From Hemileia vastatrix (Eukaryota; Basidiomycota; Pucciniomycetes; Pucciniales; Zaghouaniaceae), in contig JASXTE010000015.1 of assembly GCA_030280995.1 (NCBI GenBank), forward strand, positions 19,171,001 through 19,235,000: a DNA stretch of 64,000 nucleotides. Direction: 5' to 3'. Each line of letters starts with the position of its first letter. Within the stretch, counting starts at the first letter, position 1. A program made the position numbers and the translations under genes. This document shows positions 47,247-57,572 of this stretch, one piece after another. The notes under the pieces are model-generated. The model was not told the DNA's origin. It was given only the letters and a program-made list of their open reading frames with translations, and searched no databases.

Positions 47247-50200
47247 GTAATGAAATTGATAGAGAGTTTTTGTATATAATTGATAAGGATTTAAAAAATT
47301 ATTCATTTGAAAATAACATGTTAGACTTGTCATTACATGAGGACAATGTACATAGTTTTATTGATCACCAGGAAAATACTATTAATATAAAAATGAAATC
47401 AAATGAATTAAAAATTGACCCTGATGATGAATCTTCTAAATTGGAAACAGAAAAAAATTGAATATTTTCTGAAAGAAAATCCAATGGAATCAAAAATAAT
47501 TAGTAAATTATTATTAAGAATTGAAAAATTGGAAGAATTCTCTAGAGAGTCCAACAATAATACAGAAAGTGTATTATTAAACATCACACAATCATTGAGT
47601 ACAACAGCCAATAAGTTAAAAGTTATTGAGAATTCAAATAATGAATTGATCAATGAAAACAAAAGATTAAATTCTGAGATTAAAAATTTAGAAATTAAAT
47701 TAGAACATTCTCAGAATATTATGGCCACCATAGAGGGAGGTGTAAAATTGTCTTTTTCAAATGTAAATGATACTTTAACTCATGTACCTGTAATAAAAGA
47801 TAGGTTACAAAGAGTAGAAATTGAAGTAGCTAACATTTTGAAAAATACTGAAACAATAAAGGATAATACCTCTTATGTAGAAAGAGTACCAGTTTTTATG
47901 AAACACTCTGATGATAAACCAATGATGGAACATGAACATAGTGTCATGGGCTCTGAGAATATAAAATCAGTAAAAGATGAAATTAATGATCATCTTTCTA
48001 AAGTGAGTGAATTACTCAATATTCCTCAGGTTAGGGAAGCTAAAACTAGCCAAAAGAACTGGCCTAAGTTAGATCAGTACCCTTCTTTTGACGGGGATTC
48101 AAAATCTGATTGGCAACAATTCATACAAAGAATTGATAACTTAAAATTTTCATATAAATTACCTGATGAAGAAATTACTTCAAAGTTAATATCTTTATTT
48201 ACAGATGTGGCCTTATTATGGTTTGAATCTGTATTGAGTGAGGGAATTAATTACTCCTGGAATGAATGGAAGGCACTAATTGAAAGGCAATTTGGTGGCC
48301 CAAAATTTAGAATCACTCAACAAAGACTGTATGAAAAGGCCAGATATAATCCAAATGCTGGAGATAAACCCATGGTCTTCTTAATGAATTTAATAAAAAT
48401 CATGAAAGCCATGGATCCAAAAATGGATTATGAAGAGTGGAAAGAAAAAATAATATACAAATTGCCTATATCAGTTAGAGACATTATTGTAGCTAGAACT
48501 GAAACTGTCAGAGACACCTCTGGATTCATTAATATATGCAATGAGATATTATTAAACCACAAGTATGAAACCAAGTATAGTAATTACAGACAAAGTTTTG
48601 ACGTGGTAAAACCTACTACAAGTAAGTTACCAGTGGAAAAGAAAAAACCTTCAGCTCCCCTTGTCACTAAGAGACAGGAAAATAACACTTGTTACAAATG
48701 TAATGAACCTTGGGTTAAAGGTCACACGTGTAAGAAAAGAATAAATGTTATTGAAACCTCACAGAATTCTGAACCTAGTAATCATGAAGATGAGAATGTG
48801 GAATCTAGTGAGGATTGCAAAAGTAACATATCTTACAGTGATGACGAAAATGAGATATTTGTATTAGAACAGGATATAATGTTCCTGAATGATGCTATAC
48901 CTCATACAGACACATCTTTAACTTCCATAGAGGAAGCTGAAATAATTAAAGATGTATCTCATGAAACTTACAGAATAACACCTATCAGAGCTCCTATTAT
49001 CATATGTGGAAAAGAAATGAATGCCATTCTTGACACTGGGGCTGCAGGTAGTGTAGTTTCACTTAATGCATTAATGAAACTTGATAGCAAGTACAAGGAA
49101 AAACTAGAACCTGTTCAGACAAGGAACTGGAGGGGTTTTGGTTCAGTATTAAATCCAATTGGCAAATACAAAACTGCTGTATTCTTTAAATATAATAATG
49201 GATATGTTAGAGCAGTTTGTGAATTTGTAGTAATGGATAATAATAATTGTAGTGATTGGTTTATTATTGGCAATGATTTATTGACAAAATTTGGCATTAA
49301 ACTAGATCCTCAAAACAGTTGTTTCACCATAGGGGTGAATGGTAAAAGAAAATTCAAAATATGTTCTGAAAATTCAGTATATGCCATTTCTCCTAGAGAA
49401 GAACAACTGCAAGGTGGAAGAAACACCAATGATGTGGGTGAATTGTAAAATGAAATCCAAAAGGCGTCTTTCAGTCCTCAACTCTCAAAAATTGAACAAG
49501 AAGATATTTTGAGATTGATTAAATCATATCCTATGGCATTTGCTCATGGCTCAAATGAACTAGGATTGGTCAAAAACCATGAGATGAAAATCTCTCTAAG
49601 CTGTGATCTGGATAATATTCCTGGCAGCTTAAAAAAGAAACCTTACCCAGCATCTCCTGCAAAAAGGAAAGATATTGAAGACAATATAAAATTGTTGTTG
49701 GAAATGGGTATTGTTGAAAAAGTGGACACAACACCTAAGTATTGTGTCATTTCACCAGTATTAATCTCTTATGAAAAAGATAAGGCAAGATTATGCAGTG
49801 ATTATAGAGCTCTGAATACATATACAGTAGATGATATTTACCCTCTACCAAGGATAGCTTCTATCCATGCTACCTTACAAGGAGCAAAATATATTTCCTG
49901 TCTGGATGGAAACAAGGGTTACCACCAGATTCCTGTGGAAAGAAATTCTCAAAATTACTTATTAATAACCACACATATGGGTATATATAAGTATGTGAGA
50001 ATGCCATTTGGCCCAAAGAATGCCCCTTCAGTCTTCCAAAAATTGATGGATAGTGTTTTTCATCAGGAAATGGTTGAAGGATGGCTATTGGTCTATATTG
50101 ATGACATCATAGTGTTTTCAAAAACATATGATGAACATTTAAATCACCTGAAAAGAGTCTTTCAAAAAATTAATGAAATTAATATGACTATTGCATTAAA

Positions 50201-52689
50201 GAAATGTAAGTTTGGATTTCAATCCTTGAAAGTACTTGGACATGTTGTATCTGGATTACAAATTTGTGTTGAGCAGAATAAAGTGGCAGCAATTAAAAAC
50301 ATTGGGATACCTAAAAATGTAAAAGAGGTTCAAAGATTTTTGGGTATGTGTGGATATTATAGACAATATATTAAAAATTACCAATCCATTGCAGCCCCTT
50401 TAACAACATTAATCAGGAAGAATGAAGCTTTTATTTGGAATAATGAAAGACAACACGCCTTTAATAAATTAAAGGAATGTTTAATGTCAGCTCCAATTTT
50501 GGGACTGCCAGATTTCACCCTACCTTTTATCTTGTACACTGATGCAAGTTTCATAGGTTTGGGTGCTGCTTTACAGCAGAAACAGATAATAAATGGAAAA
50601 TTATCTGAAGTAGTTATCTGTTATATATCCAGAACCTTAAGAAAAACAGAATTAAGGTATGGTGCCACACAGCTAGAATGTTTAGCCGTGGTGTGGGCTT
50701 TGGAGAAACTTCATTACTATCTGGAAGACCAGAAGTTTGAACTTATAACAGATTGCAGTGCAGTTAAATCATTACTAAACATGAAAACACCTAATAGGCA
50801 CATGTTTAGATGGCAACTAGCTGTACAAGAGTACAGAGGAAGAATGACAATCACTCACAGAGCAGGAAAATTGCATTCAAATGTGGATTTATTATCCAGA
50901 AGTCCTTTGCCAAATGATGCTGACAACCCAGCTTATGTACCTGAAAATGAGGTTATACATATATTTGGGATTTATATAGTGGATTTAGAAGAAGAGTTTA
51001 TGCAAACTATATTGGAAAAGTATTCATCTGATAAAGATTTGTCTAAACTATCTACCATTCTTAATGATCCAACAAATGCCTCCATGAGTGCATTAATTAA
51101 AACCTTGCCTCCAAAGTATAAAAATGCGTTGGAAAAAGGTAAACTATCAATTGAAGATGGATATATATATTACAGGAAAAAGTTAAGCAATGTAATAGTA
51201 ATACCACCTTCTATGAAAGAGTTAATGTTGAGTACTTGTCATGATGACATCTTAGCTGGTCATTTTGACTTTAACAAAACATTAACCAGAGTTAAAAATA
51301 CAGCCTGGTGGATAAACATGAAAGAGGATGTACGTAAATACATTGAAACATGTGACTCTTGTCAGAAATCTAAAAGATTAACTGGGAAGAGAGCTGGGTT
51401 GTTACAACAAATAGAGCAGCCAAAAGCTCCATGGGAAATTATAAACATGGATTTTGTAACTGGCTTGCCATTAGCAGGAAAAGAAAGTTTCAATTCTTGC
51501 TGGGTAATAGTGGATAGATTAACAAAAATGTGTAAGTTTATCCCTACCCATAAAGAGGTATCTGCTAAAGACTTGGCGTTACTATGGTGGACTCAGATGA
51601 TGAATACTGCTGGGTTCCCCAAAGCCATAATCTCTGACAGAGATCCTAAATTTTCTTCAGAGTTCTGGACATCTTTGATGGAAGTATCAGGTTGTCAATT
51701 GAAATTGTCTACAGCACACCATCCACAAACTGATGGGCTGGCTGAGAGGATGATACAAACTCTAGAAGACATGATCAGAAGATATTGTGCCTTTGGATTA
51801 GAATACAAAGACAATGAGAAATTCACACATGACTGGGTAACATTAATTCCTGGCCTTGAATTTGCTTATAACAGCACAACTCATTCTGTAACAAAGAAGA
51901 AACCATTTGAACTCTGGCTGGGATATGTACCAAATACCCCAGTAAATCATTTAAATAAACTCCCAAGGTTGGATATACACCCTGGCACTAAATCCTTTAT
52001 TCATATGCAACAAATGTGTAGAAAGCATGCAGAAGAATGCATCCAAAAAGCATTTGAATATGAAAAGAAAAGGTGGGACAAATCTCATAAAGAATTTGAA
52101 TTTAAAAAGGGAGATGAAGTCCTCATATCAACACTACATTTTAACTTACAAGGTAATGTTAAATTAAAGGATCCCTTTGTAGGACCTTTTGTAGTAAATA
52201 AAATGGTTGGGAATAATGCAGTGGAAGTCATATTATATGCTCCATATGATAGGAAAATCCAGTTTTCCCTATCTCATTATTGAAACCTTACCATGCAAAT
52301 GATCCTGACTTATTTCCAAAAAGAAGGGGAAGGCCTAAAAAGCAACCTGAAGAAACTGTGGAAAAAGCAGAGATTGAAAAAATACTCAAGAAAAGAATCC
52401 TTACTAAAGAAAAAGGAACTGAGTATTTACTAAGATTTAAAGGGAAATCAAATGAATTTGATAAATGGATACCTGAAAAAGAAATTTCTAATTTATCCAC
52501 CCTTCTTAAAAAATTTAAACAGAAATAAATTTCTGTTCAACCAGCTGAGGGGTTAAAAAACCAGTACTCATAATATTTTATTATGTTTTATTTCTTTAAA
52601 GTTTAATCTTTAATGCTACAGATTTATTCTGAATACCTGAAAATTACAAATTAATAAAATAAAATGTATAACTTATCATTTTTTTTATT

Positions 52690-52709
52690 GTTTTTTTTGG
52701 GTGGGCGAG
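52690..52709 (+). promoter_or_regulatory. Element B polypurine tract
   Basis: gttttttttgggtgggcgag abuts the 3' LTR. 52529-52689 is 3' untranslated sequence shared with A. Confidence 0.72.
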
Positions 52710-54208
52710 TGTCAGCCTGTATATCTCCAGGACTGAGTAAAAAGTGATTATAAGTTATGTTAAACACATGAACTATACATGGGAATAATAAATAAGAGTA
52801 CACAAATAGTATACATAAGTAAAATTATGATAATACACAAAAAATGCCATTATAATACCTTATATACATGCATATATCCACCTTTTATAGGTCTTATGTA
52901 CTTAATATTAAGTTGTAATATGTTAGGGTAATCTTAAGAACCTTAAGTATAAGGCTACATAATTTTTAAGTACACTTAAAGCTGTTATATTCATTGTTTT
53001 ATGCAAAAAACAAGAAATGCGCTTTATTTCACTTAAAAGTTGACTATATGCGCTATAAAATTGAGAATATCAAAATTGCGCTTTGACAAATCGATTGGGC
53101 TCAATTAGAACTATTGATTTGACTATTTAAATGCATAAAAATAACACTTTTCAAATTTGGTGTTTTTTATGCCAGAAATGGCTTCTGTGTACTGGCCACA
53201 TACTGCCTGCTTTTTTCCCATGTGAATAGCTTCATTTTTAGCAAAGTTAGCTTTTTCACACTATAATTACCCCACATTCTACGCCCACTGTGGGGAAACA
53301 CACTAAAATAGGCGACAGGTGCTTATTTAGTGTCCTAGCTTAATTAATAATGCATTGACCTTGTTTATATGCACTAATTTCATTAATAACCTCACTCTTG
53401 GCACTTTATTTCATCACCACGCTTAAATTCGCCTAATTTTAGTCAAGGATTTACCCGTGCAAGTGCCTGCCAAGAACTGCATGTAGTTACCCCACATCTC
53501 ACGCTCATTTTTGAGTTTTTGGGTGGTTTCTCAGTCAATTTTGGTTATTTTTGAATGGGAATTTCACGTAGTATAATGTCAGGATTAGCCCCATTATTTC
53601 TACAGTAAATCCCCCTTATTATTTAGCTATTATTAACCTTAAAAGTCTCCTTTAGTCTTTAATATTATTGTTTTATACGCATATACTCTCTTTTTGTCTT
53701 TTTCTTTAATTTTGATGGATTTCCCTTATTATTATAGGATTTTGGCGGTTGTTACTCTTCTAATTATGTCATGGGTTACTGGGAATGTTGATGGGCATGT
53801 CTATTAGTTGTTTAGAGGCGTCATTAACTGTTTATTTGGTGGTATATCAAGGGAATCATTGGGAAACTCAGTGTGTATAAAAGGAGGGGGTTTTTGGGTT
53901 GTATTTCTTCATTCTTTATCATTACAATTTAACCAATATAACCAAATAAATTACAATACATATCAATTAGTACTTTTATAAGTCTTTTGAATAGTATCTG
54001 AATTAAATAATCTATTTTTCTACCAACTACAAAGATTGTAAGCCATATATAAGAATAGTGAGAATTATATTACTGAGACCTTTATATTTGATTATATTTT
54101 ACAACTTAGTGGATTAAAACTACAGTATTCATATAGGACCATTAAAATCTTCTAGACAACTGACTATTCAAGCTAGTTCACGTCCTTGTACTTGACCTTA
54201 GCCTGACA
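52710..54208 (+). repeat. Element B 3' LTR (1499 bp)
   Basis: It has the same length as the 5' LTR, with about 20 mismatches by eye. The inverted repeat CCCCAC...GTGGGG is at 53270-53295. Confidence 0.95.
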
Positions 54209-54598
54209 GGAAGTCTGATGAGGGGGAGGATTCCTGTTGCAATTGTGACTGGACCATTCCTGGTGGAACCAATCCCACTTCCATTTCTCTACCAAAATTT
54301 TTTCCTGGGAATGATGTGACTCTCCTTGGGTAGGGGATTGTTAGCTTGGCTTCCCTACCTTTAACTCCGCCAAAGTTTGATTCATCTGTTGGAAACCCAC
54401 CTTGCAGTTGTTTTGCAACTGCTCTACCTCCTTTAGCATGAAAGACTTTGATTCCTCCAGTTTCAGAACCTGCTTTTCCAGATGGTACAGTTGATCCTGC
54501 AGAGGAGGTGAAGCTTTTTTGATTGTTATCTTTTTTAAGAGGGTGTCCTTTTCCTCTATGCTCATTGACTCTGGTTGTGGATAGGATAGACCCTCCAT
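54209..54598 (-). pseudogene. Element C ORF-B, N-terminal portion, broken
   Basis: ATG 54598 (MEGLSYPQPESMSIEEKD) aligns with MEGQ of A and B. A helical region follows (LQDQLYHLEKQVLKLEE), then VGKPS and TAA 54341-54343. The same frame then continues with VEKWKWDWFHQEW, the WKWD box, so the TAA is a lesion. The tail lies beyond the B insertion, at 44569-44500, ending at the candidate intron. Confidence 0.6.
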
Positions 54599-54683
54599 GG
54601 TGATGTCCTGGAGCAATGTTTTTAGCTTTAGACCTGGTGTTATAAGCAGGTTTTTCACTTACATTGTCCTGTGGAGAACTCAT
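54209..54683 (-). pseudogene. gag-pol: Element C gag, N-terminal portion
   Basis: ATG 54683 (MSSPQDNVSEKPAYNTRSKAK) aligns with the A and B starts (YNLRPR motif); an earlier in-frame ATG is at 54701. The frame stays open to the B insertion at 54209 (EVGLVPPGMVQSQ, then DF). It continues at 44569 after removing B. Confidence 0.85.
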
Positions 54684-54701
54684 TGTGTCTTTAAATAACA
54701 A

Positions 54702-55191
54702 TTTTACACGTCTCTAAAAGGGAAAACCTATATGGTAATTAGTAGACAAAAAATATTAGCAATAAAATTACTAATAAAAGCACTGGAGCTTAGCCTGAAT
54801 TTATATCTTTATTTATTTAAATAAAATATAAGAAACATTCTAAAAAATCTGTTAAAAATAAAATAGTAAGTTTAACTAAACCTTTATAAGGGTGAAAAAT
54901 TAGTTTACTAAACTTTTAACAGATACCAATTTAATTGGGTGTTATATTGGTGACCAAATACCAATGAAATTGGGTTTATATTGGGTAGAGTTACTACTGC
55001 AAATACCTAATTTTTATTATAGAAAATTAGTACAATTATTATAAGGGTTCTTTTCCACAATAACTGAGTTATGATGACCCACTAATGTGCTGCTGACCCA
55101 AATATTTGGTTTTTTGAGATATACTAGAGAAAAAATCATGTCCAAAGGATTATACTAAATAATAAGTAATAACTAAGGAAAGACCCCCAAT
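54702..55191 (-). other. Element C 5' leader with PBS block
   Basis: On the minus strand the LTR is followed by atTGGGGGTCTTTCC (TGG at 55189). The AT-rich leader contains a ggtgacc/ggtatttggtcacc-like pair around 54930-54965. There is no coding sequence. Confidence 0.65.
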
Positions 55192-56369
55192 TGTCAGTTT
55201 GTGCTAGTACTTAAGTATTAATTAATAGTAAATATTAATGGTCCAACTACTTATTAATAAATGATTTAGTAATTAAACCTCAGGGGAAGACTAATAAAAT
55301 AGTTATTCTCAATTTAAACTCACAATACTTGGATGTTATGCATGCCAGTGGTGGAAAATAGAATAATAAAATATAGTTATAGCTTACATAAAGATAATAT
55401 CAATTAAAAAAGGCTTTTTAATATATTTCTACATGATAATAATTGTGTTTTAGTGTTCATTTTAGTTTTAGTAAGTAAGTGATGATCTATAACCTGGCAA
55501 AATCCTCCCTTACTTATACCAAAATCTACAGGAGTGCACAGACCTTCAATTTAGATAATGTCACTGCTATCCCCACCAATTACAGCCCTGTGAGGACCCA
55601 TAACCTCCCCATGGCTTCCACTTCAAGAATTTTCAACACCCAGACCTCCAGTAAGGACCCTCCATCACAATTAATGATACCACAGACCCATACCATAAAT
55701 GGAATAAACAGAAAAAAGCAGATACCATAAAGAAACAGGTAAAATAACTCATCAAAAGAGCATAAAATGAAACCTAAAGCATAAAAAGGAGTCAAATTAA
55801 CTTTCCAAGCTCTCAATAACATCCCCAAGCATCCACATTAACTCAGTAATCATATCCCAACTCATAAATCTGTGAAAATCCATCCAAGGAAGCAGATTAA
55901 GTTGACCAAACTGGATACATGCGCCTGAAATAGGTGTATATGCTTGTGTAAGCAGTTTGAGTCCACTGAATATGTCCATATAAACCTAAAAAAGCAGAAA
56001 AAAAAAGGTTATAGGCTATTAAGAGGTTAAACCCCACTTATAGACCTAAATATACATAATATAACTACATATTTCACTGAATATGATGTTTATGTATACA
56101 TATAAGCTTATTTATGTCTATAATTACTTAATATCACTTAAAATAAGTATATTATGACTCCATTAACACCTTAATAAGTATTATTAGGCTATGGATAAGC
56201 TATTTAAACTACTAAAAGACATATAATAGTGTAATAATTATATATATATGTATTATAATCATATATATAAGTATTTTAACCTTATTTTTAAGTAATAAGA
56301 TTAATTTAATTAAGGCTATCTTTTTTTAAACATAAGAATTACTCAGTCCTGGATTTACCTAGGCTGACA
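55192..56369 (-). repeat. Element C 5' LTR (1178 bp)
   Basis: On the plus strand it runs tgtcagtttgtgctag...cctaggctgaca and pairs with 19965-21142. Confidence 0.92.
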
Positions 56370-57567
56370 GTAAAAATATAGATGTTATGTATATAAATTA
56401 AAATTTTACTGCATATTAAAAATTTATAAGTATCTTATTAAATACAAGTAAAAAAAGTATTATATTACTTTTATTATTATATAAATTATTTATAAATTTA
56501 AATTAAGCATGATATGTTTTATATTCTATAAATTATGGCGCATTTTTATGTACTTAATAAATATAAATTAATAATATATTAATTATAAACATATATTATA
56601 ATTATAAGTGTAAAATTAACTTATAATGTAATTAAATTTATATATTAAATAAAGCTTTACTTATCTTATTAAACAATAATATTGGGCGCTTTTTTGACCC
56701 TTAATGGTGTCAGTAAAATTATTAAGTAAATTAAAACACTTATTTAATAATATGATATTCAAATTATCACTTTAAATTAGAAATATCATTAAATTAATTA
56801 TTTCTTTCATTTGAAGTAGTTATTCTTTTAATTAAATAGTTAAAAAAATTAATTAATTTTGCTTTATACTGGATTAAATCGACTACATGAATTTTTGCAT
56901 GAAAATTTTTTTATTTGTTTTAAATAAACCCTTTACATCTCACTGTAATACCTGTTTTGGATTATTTTTCTCACAGTTCTTATGTTTCAGACTTACTTAG
57001 TTACTGATTATTTTAATTAATTGTTTTGGTAAATTATGGTGAGAAAAATGGTTACTTACTCATGGTTTTAGTTTATTGTTTCATATTTTAATTGTATTCT
57101 CTTGTCATCTTGTTTCACATTTTTATTATTTTGTATATACATTATTATGGCGCTTCAGAGATCTCCTTTCCTATAAAAAGGCCTTTGAAGACCCCTTTAG
57201 CTGCCATCACTTACATTACTTATACAAATTTATATACTTTTATAATTATTTTTTTGTGACACTAAAAGTCCTATAAAAATATTTTATAAATAACATAAGG
57301 TTGCTTTAAGTATATTAGTAGTTGTAGTTGGTAATTGAGCAGAATTAAAAAATACTTACTTGATCATAATACCTTTTTTTAAACCATTAATTTTGTCTTT
57401 TCAATAGTCCCAAAAGTTGTTGTTGCACTCCCCTTAAATACTCCCTATATTCTTTTGTTTATTTCTTTTATTTTTTTATTATTCTCTTAAAATCTTATTT
57501 TTTCCTTTCTTTGTCCTCCTTCTTTTCCTTTCCTCTTCTTATCCTTCCTCTAGACAACTGGCCAACA
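56370..57567 (+). repeat. Element F 3' LTR, remaining part
   Basis: It begins with the second gtaaa TSD copy of C and matches the F 5' LTR from about 2630 to its end, finishing tggccaaca. The TATA-like TATAAAAA with GGCCTT is near 57172. Confidence 0.9.
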
Positions 57568-57572
57568 AACCC
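57568..57572. repeat. Right TSD of element F (aaccc)
   Basis: It matches 2560-2564. Confidence 0.85.

Larger units (their letters stand above)
46655..52528 (+). pseudogene. gag-pol: Element B gag-pol polyprotein, three lesions
   Basis: It starts at ATG 46655 (MCDNNDIVSNKAKTYNLRTR) and spans about 1958 codons with Gag and Pol in one frame. Domains: low-complexity N-terminus; coiled coil (47470-47900); capsid (about 48060-48580); zinc knuckle CYKCNEPWVKGHTC (about 48690-48731); protease LDTGAAGS (about 49029); RT (49640-50330, YIDDIIVF about 50093); RNase H (YTDASFIGLGAAL about 50540); integrase zinc domain (51238-51370) and DDE core (VDRLTKMCKF, SDRDPKF, HHPQTDGLAER); C-terminal domain; chromodomain (EIEKILKKRI...YLLRFKG...WIPEKEI, 52370-52510). 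Lesions: an extra A in the run at 47451-47457, TAA 49446-49448, a 1-nt deletion near 52255. Confidence 0.96.
44570..54208 (+). mobile_element. Element B: young, nearly complete Ty3/Gypsy chromovirus
   Basis: This 9.64-kb plus-strand element with two 1499-bp LTRs and a perfect TSD is inserted in gag of C. About 20 differences were counted by eye between its LTRs (about 1.3%). Gag-Pol has one nonsense and two single-base indels. ORF-B is intact. Protease (DTG), RT (YIDD), integrase (DDE) and chromodomain are all preserved, so it is the best reference copy for the A/B family. Confidence 0.96.
19965..56369 (-). mobile_element. Element C: Ty3/Gypsy chromovirus interrupted by E2 and B
   Basis: This minus-strand element has 1178-bp LTRs at both ends and a perfect gtaaa TSD in the F LTR. 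Its own sequence is 19965-23326, 41243-44569 and 54209-56369, about 8.8 kb. E2 split it in RNase H and B split it in gag. Its coding frames are heavily broken. By eye its LTRs differ by a few percent, more than those of B or E1. Confidence 0.93.
2565..57567 (+). mobile_element. Element F: outermost Ty3/Gypsy chromovirus, interrupted by E1 and C
   Basis: This is a plus-strand LTR retrotransposon bounded by a perfect aaccc TSD. Its own sequence is 2565-9115, 18265-19964 and 56370-57567, about 9.4 kb in all. The rest is inserted DNA: E1 inside pol and C inside the 3' LTR. Domain order is gag, protease, RT, RNase H, integrase. It is the most decayed copy, with at least six stops or shifts before E1 and more after it, and its LTRs differ more than those of elements inside it. 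This fits its position as the oldest chromovirus of the nest. Confidence 0.9.

Noticed and set aside
52529..52709. An envelope-like third gene after pol
   Set aside because: Less than 200 nt separates the chromodomain end from the 3' LTR in A and B, with no open frame.
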